A DNA stretch of 64,000 nucleotides, taken from positions 473,628 through 537,627 of the forward strand of contig CAJNOP010000087.1 in NCBI GenBank assembly GCA_905250075.1, read 5' to 3'. Of this stretch, positions 35,101 to 45,863 are shown in pieces. This DNA comes from Rotaria sp. Silwood1. Its lineage: Eukaryota > Rotifera > Eurotatoria > Philodinida > Philodinidae. The position numbers and the translations under genes were made by a program. The notes under the pieces are model-generated. The model did not search any database and was not told the DNA's origin. It worked only from the letters and a program-made list of their open reading frames with translations. Numbering within the stretch: position 1 is the first letter of the stretch; every line of letters begins with the position of its first letter.

Positions 35101-35428
35101 TATGAAAAAAAAACGATTAAAAATTAGATTAAAAATTGATTATAATGACACTATTTTAATCTAATTTTATTCAGATTTTTCAGCCTGAAAAACGAGATTT
35201 CATTTGATTTTAGTCTTTTTAATATATTCTGATCGATTATTTAAATTAAATCAATTATAACTGATTATAAGACATCGATTTGAATTGATTAAAGTTTTTT
35301 TAACCGATTAAAATAGATTAAAAAAGACTAAAATCAAATAAACTCTCGTTTTTAAGGCTGAAAAATCAGATTATAATAGTGCCATAATAATAGACTTTTA
35401 ATCTAATTTTTAATCGTTTTTTTATACA
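35101..35428. mobile_element. Fold-back element 2 upstream of the GPCR
   Basis: The left end TATGAAAAAAAAACGATTAA is mirrored by the right end TTAATCGTTTTTTTATA. Further in, CGATTAAAAATTAGATTAAA pairs with TTTAATCTAATTTTTAATCG, and GCCTGAAAAACGAG pairs with CTCGTTTTTAAGGC. It ends about 95 bp before the GPCR ATG, so it sits in or near the promoter. Confidence 0.62.
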
Positions 35429-35521
35429 TGCGTAGTTCTCATTCACATAAATATCGTGCATGACTTATTCAATAGATAAAATGCCAATATTAAATCAATT
35501 GATTTATTTACTTTGTCGAAA

Positions 35522-36493
35522 ATGAATTCAACATTATTTACAGTATCAGTGACATTTGTTAACAACTCAGCTGTAGCTGCTGTTGAGTCATGGTTTATTC
35601 CGCTTGATATTTTAGCGATCATTTTCACTTCCTTAGCCATTGGATTTGGAACACTCCTTTTATTTATTATTGTTGTTGATAAAACATGTCATACAATTTC
35701 AATGCTACTAATTGCAAATTCATGTTTAGCTGAAGTTATGTTTGCATTGAATATACTTGTTGTGGCTGTATTTACATTACAAAATGATCTTAAACAAATT
35801 CAATACCAAGATTCACTTTGTAGCCTTCGAGGGTATTTTATTTACAGTTTCTGTACTCTACAGAACTATTCTTATTTATTACAAGCGATACATCGATATG
35901 TTACTGTTGTTTATCCAACTCGTTTATTTTGGCAATCAACGCGAACACAAATATTACTTATTGGCGTTACCTGGATTTTTTCTTTTGTATATTCTGTTTC
36001 ATTTTTATTTACTGGCGAAATAATCTATGATGTTGATAACCAAGTGTGTCTATTATCTCTCCGATTTTCTTTCTCAATTTGTTTTGTTTCATTTTGTAAC
36101 TATATGCTACCTGCCTGGATGATTAGATTGATTTATTTCAAATTAGTTCGATATGTGAAAAAAATGAATAATTGTGTAACACCTGCAAATAATTTATTTC
36201 GTGCACAACGGGAATTAAAAATGGTTCATCGAATAGTTATACTTATCATGATTTTAATGACAATTAATTTTCCTTATGGAGTGTTTATTATAATATCATT
36301 TTTCACTACTCCACCGAAATATTATTTTCGTTTTTCTATAATATTCATGTATCTATCAGTGATATGTGTGATGATTACTTTGTTTCAATTTACAGATTCA
36401 CTTAAAAAATCTCTAAAGAAACTAATAAATGTTCGTCCAAATATAGTTGTACCAACAATAACAGCAATGGTGAAAATTAACAGAAACATCTGA
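35522..36493 (+). CDS. Rhodopsin-like G-protein-coupled receptor (intronless)
   Basis: The first ATG at 35522 opens 323 residues in one exon. An extracellular N-terminus of about 22 residues has NxS/T sequons (NSTLF, NNSAV). Seven hydrophobic segments can be counted: about 24-50, 57-84, 97-119, 138-160, 178-203, 234-258 and 270-290. Cys at the top of TM3 (SLCSLRG) and Cys in the second extracellular loop (DNQVCLL) could form the usual disulfide. The DRY position reads HRYVTVVYP, with His instead of Asp/Glu. The C-terminus is short and basic (KKSLKKLINVRP). The ligand is unknown. Poly(A) signal AATAAA at 36581-36586. Two fold-back elements lie directly upstream and a paralogous relic downstream. 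Confidence 0.85.
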   Translation: MNSTLFTVSVTFVNNSAVAAVESWFIPLDILAIIFTSLAIGFGTLLLFIIVVDKTCHTISMLLIANSCLAEVMFALNILVVAVFTLQNDLKQIQYQDSLCSLRGYFIYSFCTLQNYSYLLQAIHRYVTVVYPTRLFWQSTRTQILLIGVTWIFSFVYSVSFLFTGEIIYDVDNQVCLLSLRFSFSICFVSFCNYMLPAWMIRLIYFKLVRYVKKMNNCVTPANNLFRAQRELKMVHRIVILIMILMTINFPYGVFIIISFFTTPPKYYFRFSIIFMYLSVICVMITLFQFTDSLKKSLKKLINVRPNIVVPTITAMVKINRNI

Positions 36494-36648
36494 AATGTTC
36501 GTGTTGCATTGTGTCTTTGTTTTTTTTTTAAATTTGAAAATATTAATCTGGATATGTAATCATTGCGTTCATGGTAATGAAATAAAAACATCCAAGAGGA
36601 AGTACGAATATGTATTAATCTTATTCCTCTTCCTTGTATGATGTTAAC

Positions 36649-36775
36649 TTTGTGAAACTCACATATGTTTTCGAAGAAAATAATAGGGAGTGTAATTGTT
36701 AAGTCAAAGTTTTGGAGCTTCCCCTGCCCCCGCTCTTCCCATTACAGACTTTAGTAACCGAAGAAAATAGGCGTC
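36649..36775 (-). repeat. Reverse copy of the 15215-15343 repeat
   Basis: Read on the minus strand, this segment has GTCTGTAATGGGAAGAGCGG, GGGGAAGCTCC, TTACACTCCCTATT and GAAAACATATGTGAGTTTCA, matching the order at 15225-15343. It separates the GPCR from its downstream relic. Confidence 0.55.
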
Positions 36776-36856
36776 AGACTTTGAAGTTAGAGAGTATATG
36801 TGGGCTTCCCATTTTAGCCCCATAGGAGCTGCGTTAACATACTTTTTATATTATTC

Positions 36857-37030
36857 TTCAGTCTGACACTAAAATATCATCTTCGAATTGCTTATATATT
36901 TATTAATGTATCAATGTTAGTTGCAATGATAGCTTTATTTCTATCAACATTTTCCCTTACAAGCTCAATAACCAGATTAATAAAATTGTGTCCAAATGTG
37001 AAGTTTGTAAGAGTGTCAAAAAATGGGTGA
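36857..37030 (+). pseudogene. C-terminal relic of a tandem GPCR copy
   Basis: After a TTATTCTTCAG acceptor-like site, the frame TLKYHLRIAYIFINVSML runs through a hydrophobic helix to KLCPNVKFVRVSKNG and a TGA at 37028. It aligns with the last 55 residues of the adjacent receptor (PPKYYFRFSIIFMYLSVI to NVRPNIVV): same spacing, about a third identical by eye. Only TM7 and the tail remain; the rest was lost or replaced by the repeat at 36649. An alternative last exon of the receptor is less likely, because the receptor already contains its own TM7 and stop. Confidence 0.6.
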
Positions 37031-37227
37031 AAATAAATAGATTTTGATGTTATATTGTGTTTTTGTGGTAGGAATTCGAATAAAATTTATGATCTTTTTT
37101 GAAACATGATGATATGAAGCGAAGAAATAAATAAAGAAGAGATGCTTTTTAATTGATTGAGTTTTGTAAAAGGGTGATGCAACACATCAATGCAGGATGA
37201 TTGATAGTTAGAGTCACTATTATTCTA

Positions 37228-37293
37228 TGGGTGGGTGTGGTTGTGGGGCACCCACACCCATATTCCACACCCATCCACGCACACGCACACTCT
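37228..37293. repeat. TGTGGG/CCCACA hairpin 5
   Basis: GGGTGGGTGTGGTTGTGGGG is followed immediately by CACCCACACCCATATTCCAC and more CA-rich sequence, then CTCTGTTATTCCCCACTTTC. This is the tightest of the hairpins, with almost no loop. Confidence 0.7.
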
Positions 37294-37758
37294 GTTATTC
37301 CCCACTTTCATTCGAAAATTAATGAGAGTTTTTTATGATTTGTTTTCAAAAATATAAAATAACACAATAGAAAATGATTAAGTTGTCCTATTGTTGATGT
37401 TTGTTATTTCTTTGTTGAATAGATCATTGATAATGCCAAGATTTGCTTCGGATCTTTTTTTTTTGCAAAATAAAAATTCCTTTATTGTGTTTGTCTCATA
37501 TTGACAAGAATTTTTATCAAAAAAGATCTAATGTGTATCAACTTTGATAAGAGATTTTCGACTATTCATTAATTCTTATCGTATAGGCAAGAAAAATCAA
37601 TCCTATGATGAAGAGATAAAATTCAAATAACCAATTATTTTCTCTATTCACTATTATTAATTGATTAATAATCGATTATTCAAACAAGAGTAGAATTGTA
37701 AATGTTAATCTCATTGATGGCTCTCTTTCGAAGATCAACAATTGGTTTCAACTGTGAG
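37294..37758. other. Intergenic, no gene
   Basis: Nothing supported. Confidence 0.45.
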
Positions 37759-37809
37759 TGGATGTGGGTTTGGCTATTTCTCTTTTCGATTTACACTCAT
37801 ACCCACATT
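37759..37809. repeat. TGTGGG/CCCACA hairpin 6 (degenerate)
   Basis: GTGGATGTGGGTTTGG, about 20 nt, then ACACTCATACCCACATT. Inverted arms are still recognisable. Confidence 0.5.
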
Positions 37810-40800
37810 GGCGCTTTGGTCTCATTAGTGAACTTTGTTCGAAAATTTTCTCTGCTGTTATTCTTCTGATTGAAGACTACTGGATAAAATGCTGCACATT
37901 TGAATTTTTTTTTTGTATTGAACATCAAATAAATGATTGTTTTCACAGAGGAATATAGAATATGTCTTGTCGTTACCCATATCGTTTGTTGCAGTGACAC
38001 CCTCATCTAATGCTTTCAATTTCAGCCAAGCAGTTGTCGTAGAATTCTACTTCCGAGAGGCAACCATTTTAGTATTTGTTGCATTCGAAACGAACAATCC
38101 TTTTTTTTATCTCTTCTGCTTCGTTTTGCTTCACAAGCAAAAACCCGTTGGCTCGTTTTTTGGTTTTACTTTACCTTTTGTTTGCACAACATCGTCACTC
38201 CTCTCGACATGCCTTTCGTACAAAGCAACAAAACAAGCATTTCATGAAATTGCGAGTAAGAAATTTATATATAGGTGAAACGGAAGCTGTTGAAAATCTG
38301 TATCTTCTGTTTTAGAGATTAAGCATTTACTCAGATGTGAAATTAAGTTAACATTTATTTTTTAAATCTTAATCTCGATGACGAATACTCAGCGGTCATC
38401 ATTTCATTTTGTACCTTTAAATGTTAACGAATCAATTTATGATTAATATTAAGTTTAAGGTTCTCTACTTAACACTTAATTGACATAAAGTTTAGTTTAT
38501 ATGATTGCGTTGGGCAAATATAATTGAATTCAAAGTTTTTCTTTATTCCCGTACATCATTAGCATGACCTTATCTAATTTATTTAAGAGTGAACCTCCCT
38601 TCTAACCATTTAATCATACAAAACAACAACATAATATTCGCTCGAGTTAATCATGTAAACTTAATTTTGAGTGAATTAAGAGGTTAGTAGAAAATCTTAT
38701 TCACATATATTAATATTTTAGAGACGAGAACAATATTTTTCTTCCTATCATCATCTATTTCATAATAGTTGATTCTTGAGTATGAAAAGGTTTTTTCCGA
38801 TGAAAACATGAGCAATGAAAACCTATTGGTTGTTGTCACTTTTATTTTGGATTTTCATAGTCTCTATGAGATTTGTTTTATTTTCATGATAGAAATAAAA
38901 GGATATTTGAAAAATAAGAGTAATATCTCTTTGCCTATTCACTTATAACTTTTCATCTTTAATCGAAGGAAACAAGATGAAAATATAAACTAGATAACTA
39001 GATAGAAATTTCGAATATTTCACCCGGAAGTACTTTTGTTTTTCAATTTATACGTCTTAAATAGCATATCTACTCGAGACATGATCAAATCTAAAACATT
39101 AATCTACGCCTCTCCAAATAGACAGCCAAATCTCAATTTCATACCCATATACTAAATTCTTACATGAGATCACAATTGATGCAATTTGGATCAGAAAAGT
39201 AGAACAGGGAGATATTATTCAGACATTTTTCATAAAAGAAAGTCTTTTATGATGACACATATAGAGAAGTGGCAACAAAAAGTGTAGAAGGAAAATGTAG
39301 GGAATATGTTGTACTTCTAAAAAAAACATGCAACAACTTTTATATTTTAAAATCAATTTTTGCGACAACATCATCGCAAAATTCACTATCCAATCGTTTT
39401 GGATCTAAAAAAACCCTCGATTTCCAAGACTTAGGAGTTCAGTAAACAACTTTAGTCTGGCCTACAGGCCACACTGTCAACTGTGTTGTGGATATATGTT
39501 GTTGATGGATAACCTAATTGAAAGTTTGATTGCTGGTTTATATGTTAGAAAAGATATTATTAGAAACCTTCTACTAACATGTTTACATCTATGTATACAT
39601 TGATATAGAAATCATTCGTACCTATTATAGTATAATACTTAGAGATAAATGGTAGCACTAACTAATAATGGATATGTAGCGATGTTCATTCATGCATAGA
39701 CTGACGAATCTAGAAGTTTGACGAAACAACGATTACTACTCGTTCCCAGTCCCCCACTGCATCACAAATAAAAGCAAAAACAATCATATTTTAAAATGTA
39801 CCTGCTTTTTGAATCCTCTTATTCGAGAAAAGTTCGATTGATATGCAATAATTATGCAAAAACAGATAATTGTTTAGAAAAGTGAAGAGTGAAATATAAC
39901 AAACATGGTCCTATCAAAATGTATCATTCACATTTTCTTAATGATGAAAGTTTACCGAAAAAAAATTATAAGATACTCTCTTCGTAGTAATCCTATAATA
40001 TTTCCGATAATCTTCATATTCTTTTGAAAAGTTACAGATTGTTTTGTAAATGATCATAACTTTTTTCAAACGATATATTTTGCCCATATTGAATATGTTG
40101 CTACTATACTTAATGTCGATAATCTAATTTTTAACTTGGAATATATAATACATTCGAGTCTTTTAAATACAATAAAAATAACAATAATATGGAGAAAAGA
40201 TATAGTTTCTATTGAATAAAAAAGAAGAAAAAGAGATAGATCTTTTTGTGTGATCATTATTCAATCGGATCGTGTTTATACTTGTATCTGCGTGTACGTT
40301 GTGTAAAGCATTTTGAAATAAATGACATAAGAATTAATTTTGTTTTCTCTTATTGTTTGTTAGAAAAAAATCTTGTTTCTTTCATGGCTTTCTACAACTT
40401 ACGTTAGAAATATTTTTTTATTTACTAAAATAATGAAGAGTAGGATAAAATAAGATAAGTAAAGTTTTTCACTAAATCGAATCATATTTTTGTAACAATT
40501 TGAAATATTGAGAATAGAAGGAAATTCAAATCTAATTACAATAAAAAAATGTCTTTGTAATAGATCTAGCGAAACTAAATAGAAATTTTATTCGACTTTA
40601 CACGAAAATATGAATATACATTTCAAATTTTTTCTACAAACATAGACACATCAGCCCAGTTATGAAAATGAAAATCTAATGTCAGACTTAACTCTAGAAT
40701 TAATATGAATTTAAATTGTTTAAAAATTTTCTAGAAAATCTTTTATGCAACGAGTGAAATAGAATAAAAATTTGAAAAATTTCTGAAAACCGAATTATAT

Positions 40801-41597
40801 TTATTTACTTGAATTTGAATTATCTGAGAGAATTTCATTTGAATTGATTGATTTCAACTCGTCTTGTTTTAATTCAGATTTATTTATCTTCTAAATAACC
40901 TAAACTCATTCTAGCTTCAATCTGAAGCTACGGATCTTATTCTAATTTTACAAATGATTATTTCATATAGGTATATTGAAAATTTTTCAAGATTAACCTA
41001 CTTAATTCTTCTGAAATAAACTCATCCGTACAATTTATTTAGTTCTAAGAATATAGAAGAAAAGAATCGGAAAACGTAACCTAATCAACATACGTCAAGG
41101 TAGCAGCTCATTGGAGCCTATTTAGAGTTAATTTACACTTTTTCAACTACTGTTGAAAAACTTGACATGTAAGATTATAGAGATAAGTAGACGATTCATA
41201 TTTTAGTAATGTAGTTATGTAATAGACTATTTAAAATTAGGATACAATTTTTATTACAACTAGTGAATTTTCGAAACGATTCATAATTGACAACTGATTT
41301 GTTTTTTCTAAACTTTATGAAAAAGTAATATCTATATTGTTTTTGACTAAAAAAATGTCTGACTGAGAGTTTTCCAAAAGTATGTGCTTAGGGTATAATG
41401 ATCTTCGATGCTTTTCTATAACACTAAATAAGCTCAAACATTAAAATGTTGTTGTACAAAATATACTATATCTATTGAATGTACACCAAGACATCATACA
41501 ATCTTGAATTTGTTTTCGATAACGTTTTAAATTAGTGCAATTGCAGAATGAAAGATTGTCAACAGGATTGATAAACACTTACTTTATTACGAATAGA
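37810..41597. other. Long gene-free region
   Basis: The largest frame (37937-38278, plus) has no codon bias or domain; I do not support it as a gene. The rest is AT-rich with frequent stops, and no element ends were recognised. Confidence 0.5.
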
Positions 41598-41614
41598 ACC
41601 CACATCCACACCCT
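41598..41614. repeat. CCCACA tract without a G-rich partner
   Basis: ACCCACATCCACACCCT only; no inverted arm within 150 bp. Possibly half of an eroded hairpin. Confidence 0.35.
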
Positions 41615-43173
41615 CTATCTCACTAATCAATTCCAGTCATTTCTATTGTTTCGTTAATATTTGATGAAATTGAGTGCACATCTTAAAGTATTATTGTTTG
41701 TCTATCTTCATAGTGTTTTAGTTGTCTAATCCTTTCATAAACATTTTGGAAATGTTCTAACTGACATCTCGTATCAACTTTTACAAAATAAACTCTGTCT
41801 TAATGAATAGTTTTGACTTGTATATTTTCCTCTTCTTTTGGTGCGACAATAATAGAATGAATTAATCAAAACACGTCATAAAAATGTTCACAAAATAGAT
41901 ATTATTCGTTAAACTTTTTATGTATATTGAGAGAAATAAACGATTTTATGCTCTATAGAGTTTTAAAGGAAATTCTTCAAAGAAAATAAGAACAATGTTA
42001 CTTGATCTACTAAGAGATAGAAATGTTGAAAATATAGACAGAACTATTTTTTATGACATTCGTTATGTTATTCACGTCCCAATTTTGTTACTTGCTGCTA
42101 TACAAACTAGATTTCACTTGAAATCGATCAATCATTAAATGAAATTAAAAAACCTATTTAGAAATTCAAAAGTTAGAGTAGTGTGGAAATAGTTACGTAA
42201 AAAGATTCTAATAAATTTGTTTATAGTGTAATAGATCGTATCTATTTTAAAAGAATGGAGTTCGTGTGCATAAGCAGACGTCTGAATAATTTGAAGACAC
42301 GAAGATGATGATAAAAATATGATAGCCTGTAGATAAAAAATTAATCTGTATAACAATCATGAATTCTTATGTAATATTACAAGTTACCATAAATATGTAC
42401 ATCAAGTTACATTCGTTCCTGTTTTTTAAGGGTCTATGTTTGTCTGTATTACACAGTATGAATGTACAAAGAAATTGAGAATATTTCATCTAGCAAGTAT
42501 CATTGAGGCAAAAGAATTTTATATTAATATTTATAACTTCTAGCTTTATCTCAATCAGATGAATTACATTTCTATCTTCTAATTCTAACGATTTAACTTA
42601 ATTCAAATTCAAATTTTATTTTTATTGAGATGGTTGCATTGTATTCTAATATAGAGAATATACTCCCAAGTTTGACTTTCAGTATGAATTTCGAATTCTA
42701 TTTTTGACTATTATATAAAATATAAGCACTTATTAAGCAAAGACTTCTTCATTATTCTTTTGACTGAAAATATGTGTATGCCATATCGAAGTTACCTCGA
42801 CATATAAAATATTTAAATAAATCCACACTGAGTCAAGCAAAGACTAATAGAAAAAAATAGTAAATTCTGTTGTGTTGTTTATATTTCAAACACTCATATC
42901 TATCTTTTGTTTATTATCAATAATTTCGACTATGTTTATTTTCACCTATAAATAGAAAATAAAATTATCTACTCAAATATTTGACATATATATTGTTTTC
43001 ACTTTTATAAGTATTAATAAATCGTATTTTTTTTATCAATAAAACACAAGAAATAAAACTGCATTTTCATTGACTTATAATTTAAATCTTCTGAAATTAT
43101 TTTTTCATATAGATTGATAATGGAATGTTTTAATATAGTACAAAAATTAAAACTAAAACGATGCGATAGATTT
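41615..43173. other. Gene-free region up to the assembly gap
   Basis: AT-rich; nothing supported. Confidence 0.5.
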
Positions 43174-43273
43174 NNNNNNNNNNNNNNNNNNNNNNNNNNN
43201 NNNNNNNNNNNNNNNNNNNNNNNNNNNNNNNNNNNNNNNNNNNNNNNNNNNNNNNNNNNNNNNNNNNNNNNNN
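43174..43273. other. Assembly gap (100 N)
   Basis: Exactly 100 N, the usual placeholder for a gap of unknown size. Its left side is AT-rich; its right side is a different, tandem-repeat-like sequence, so the join may not be contiguous. Confidence 0.98.
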
Positions 43274-43440
43274 GTACATGTGAGTATATACCAAGCAATT
43301 CTAAGGTTTTCGACGCGGTACATGACAGTACATCCCCACCGATTCTAAACTTTTCCCCAGTACATACGACGATCAGAGTACATGAAAGTGCATCCCCACT
43401 GCTTCTAAATTTATGGGGGTGATGTTTATTTCAGAGTACA
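43274..43440. repeat. Degenerate tandem repeat beside the gap
   Basis: GTACATG/GTACATA starts recur at 43274, 43317, 43359 and 43378; GTACATCCCCACCGATTCTAAA and GTGCATCCCCACTGCTTCTAAA are two clear repeat units. The repeat probably caused the assembly break. Confidence 0.55.
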
Positions 43441-45064
43441 TTTTGTACTCGTACTCGCGCAGCCCTCCATTTCGGGTAATTCATTTTCTATGCGAATATC
43501 TTCATCATGATAGAATTTATGATGGTAATTCCACTTTATAAAGATTCTTGAGAAATCACTTTGAAAACATTTTTCGTTTGCTAGAATTCCTTAAAAATAC
43601 TTCTATGAAAGATTTTCAATATCTTAGTTTTCATAGATAAGGAATCGTAGAGTAAAATTTGAACTGTACTTCGTGTTTTCTGATACATTTCTAGAAAGAT
43701 TTTTGCTATTCGTATTCTTTCTATCTGTTCGTTATTATCTTCAAATAGTGTATTAATGTGAGTCTATCTTGCTAAGAATTGCTTATCGTATAGTGATAGA
43801 TCGATGATTACGCACTTGCCTTTACTTACAATCGTACGTCTGGCAAGAGTAACTCTCATGAGATTTTTTTTCTTAACAATTTGTACAAGACCTTGCATTA
43901 TTCAACACAAATCAATTATAATGAAATCAATCAGAGCACCGACTACGAATCGACCTTCACCTCCATAGTCTCTTTAATTTCCTAGCCAGTTTCTTTGATT
44001 TTGTATTACATTTTTTCGATTATAACTCATCGAATAATTCTTTAATTATCATCATTTTCAGAAAATAATTATTGAATAATTTAAACTTAGAAAGTTGTAT
44101 TTTACATATTACATTTTTCATGAAAATACATACACAGTACATCTTCTCTCGAAATACTTTAATATTTGAAAAAAATTTAATGACTGAACTCAAATTTTAA
44201 GTTCTACACTGCTACAAAATAAAAGATAAGAATAACTATCACAGTACAGGTATACATATTGAATCAATACATGATACTATATTTATATCTATTAGTCTCG
44301 ATTCTATTGTACGTGTTCTTAATGATTGACGAACTGTTTAAACTGTTTTAATGATTTATGAATTACATTTCAACAGTTACCAAACTTTATTTGGTTTGTC
44401 GTTTCTTAAATTTTATTCTATGTGCCTGTTACGAAACTTCATCTTGATGTAACATTATCGACAAAAAAAGAGCGGTTTTCATTTCGTACCAAACGAAATT
44501 TTATAACGCATCCTTGATATAAAACAAATTGAAACTGATTTAATGAATTTATTTATTCAGCATACTAATGCATCAATATTTATTACATAGTTCATCAATT
44601 AATATTCTTATTACATCAGAACATTTAGCTCTTGATATTTAACAAGGCTACAGTAGAAAATTATATTAATCATTTAACAGAAAAGAATGACACGAATGAA
44701 GGTATATATGATAATTAACATCTTAGGAAAACATATAATCAATTATGAGAACTTCATACGCTTTTATGTGATTGTACAAGATGTCCAAGATATTTGAAAT
44801 TTTATGCTGACTGTTTTTTACGTTTAACTTTTGAAGCTGCATTACATCAATTACTATATTTTAGAATTGAATTGATTTTACAGCAGCAATAAAAAGATTA
44901 TTTTTCATTTTAACATCGACGTTTCGATAAATTTATTATCATTGACGAGATATAATCTACAATAAACACACAAAGTTATTAGTATAACGGTATGACAAAA
45001 GTAAACATATAATAATTAGAATGATGAGACCGTAGAGAGAACATAATGAGACTAAACTCTAATA
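43441..45064. other. Gene-free region with a possible coding relic
   Basis: At 44761-44891 (plus) a frame of about 43 residues reads LLCDCTRCPRYLKFYADCFL and LTFEAALHQLLYF before TAA. It has Cys spacing and codon use like a real exon but no recognisable continuation. I do not call it a gene. Confidence 0.3.
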
Positions 45065-45132
45065 TGGATGTGGGTGTGGGTGTGTGGCTGTTGGAAAATA
45101 TAAGGAGAACCCTGACCCACACCCACACCCTC
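45065..45132. repeat. TGTGGG/CCCACA hairpin 7
   Basis: GATGTGGGTGTGGGTGTGTGG, a 28-nt loop, then GACCCACACCCACACCC. The arms are near-perfect copies of the hexamer TGTGGG and its complement, in inverted orientation. Confidence 0.75.
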
Positions 45133-45863
45133 AAATGAAACGCGTCTCAGACGCGTTTTGAGGCAAAAAATATTTACATGGGCTTAATGTTATAATATTA
45201 GTTGAAGTACGATCAAATAGCATAGAAAGATAGAGCTTTTTTTCTCTATCAGACTATATAGAACGAAAGTTTCTTTAAGCATACTATATGGTATTAAAGT
45301 GTCATTGCCCCTACTTTTGGTATGCCCTAAGTATATTCTTTGTTGTATTTGATTTTGAACAAAACATTTTAGGAGATTACAAAGTATGGCTACAAAAAGG
45401 AGCCATCTATTATGAACCACCTGTTATATAACATGATATCTATAGAAAGAGATATGCAAGTTCTTTTTGCAAACACCTGTATCACACGGCTATCTCTTCC
45501 CATTGATTCATGCAATCATTAACATTGCTCATAATATATCAACAATTTGTGTCTAATTTAAATCATATTGCATTTCATATATTTATATTGACAAGATTTT
45601 TTACTATAACAGACTGTTACTGAGCGCCATCTATTTCGCTGCTCTCACTCTGCATCAAAGGCAGAGTTTATTTGAATGTAATGGCGATTTTCATATAAGT
45701 TTGCCAAAGCGTGTGGACCTTTTTAACTGTTTCATTATCCTCAAACAAGTTTGCTGATGAAGGATTTCAGTCCATCCAATCGACAACTATAAAAATTGCG
45801 TAATTATCTTTTATATATTAGATCATTGATGTAAACAACAATTGAAGAAAAACGTAAACAATC
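45133..45863. other. Upstream region of eIF2-gamma
   Basis: No coding feature. No clear TATA box seen near the start codon. Confidence 0.4.

Noticed and set aside
37937..38278. 113-codon plus-strand open frame, hydrophobic
   Set aside because: No family resemblance, no codon bias toward the local genes' pattern, no splice or poly(A) context; overlapping frames are equally open.
43014..43422. Open frames spanning the N gap
   Set aside because: They exist only because N codons are not read as stops.
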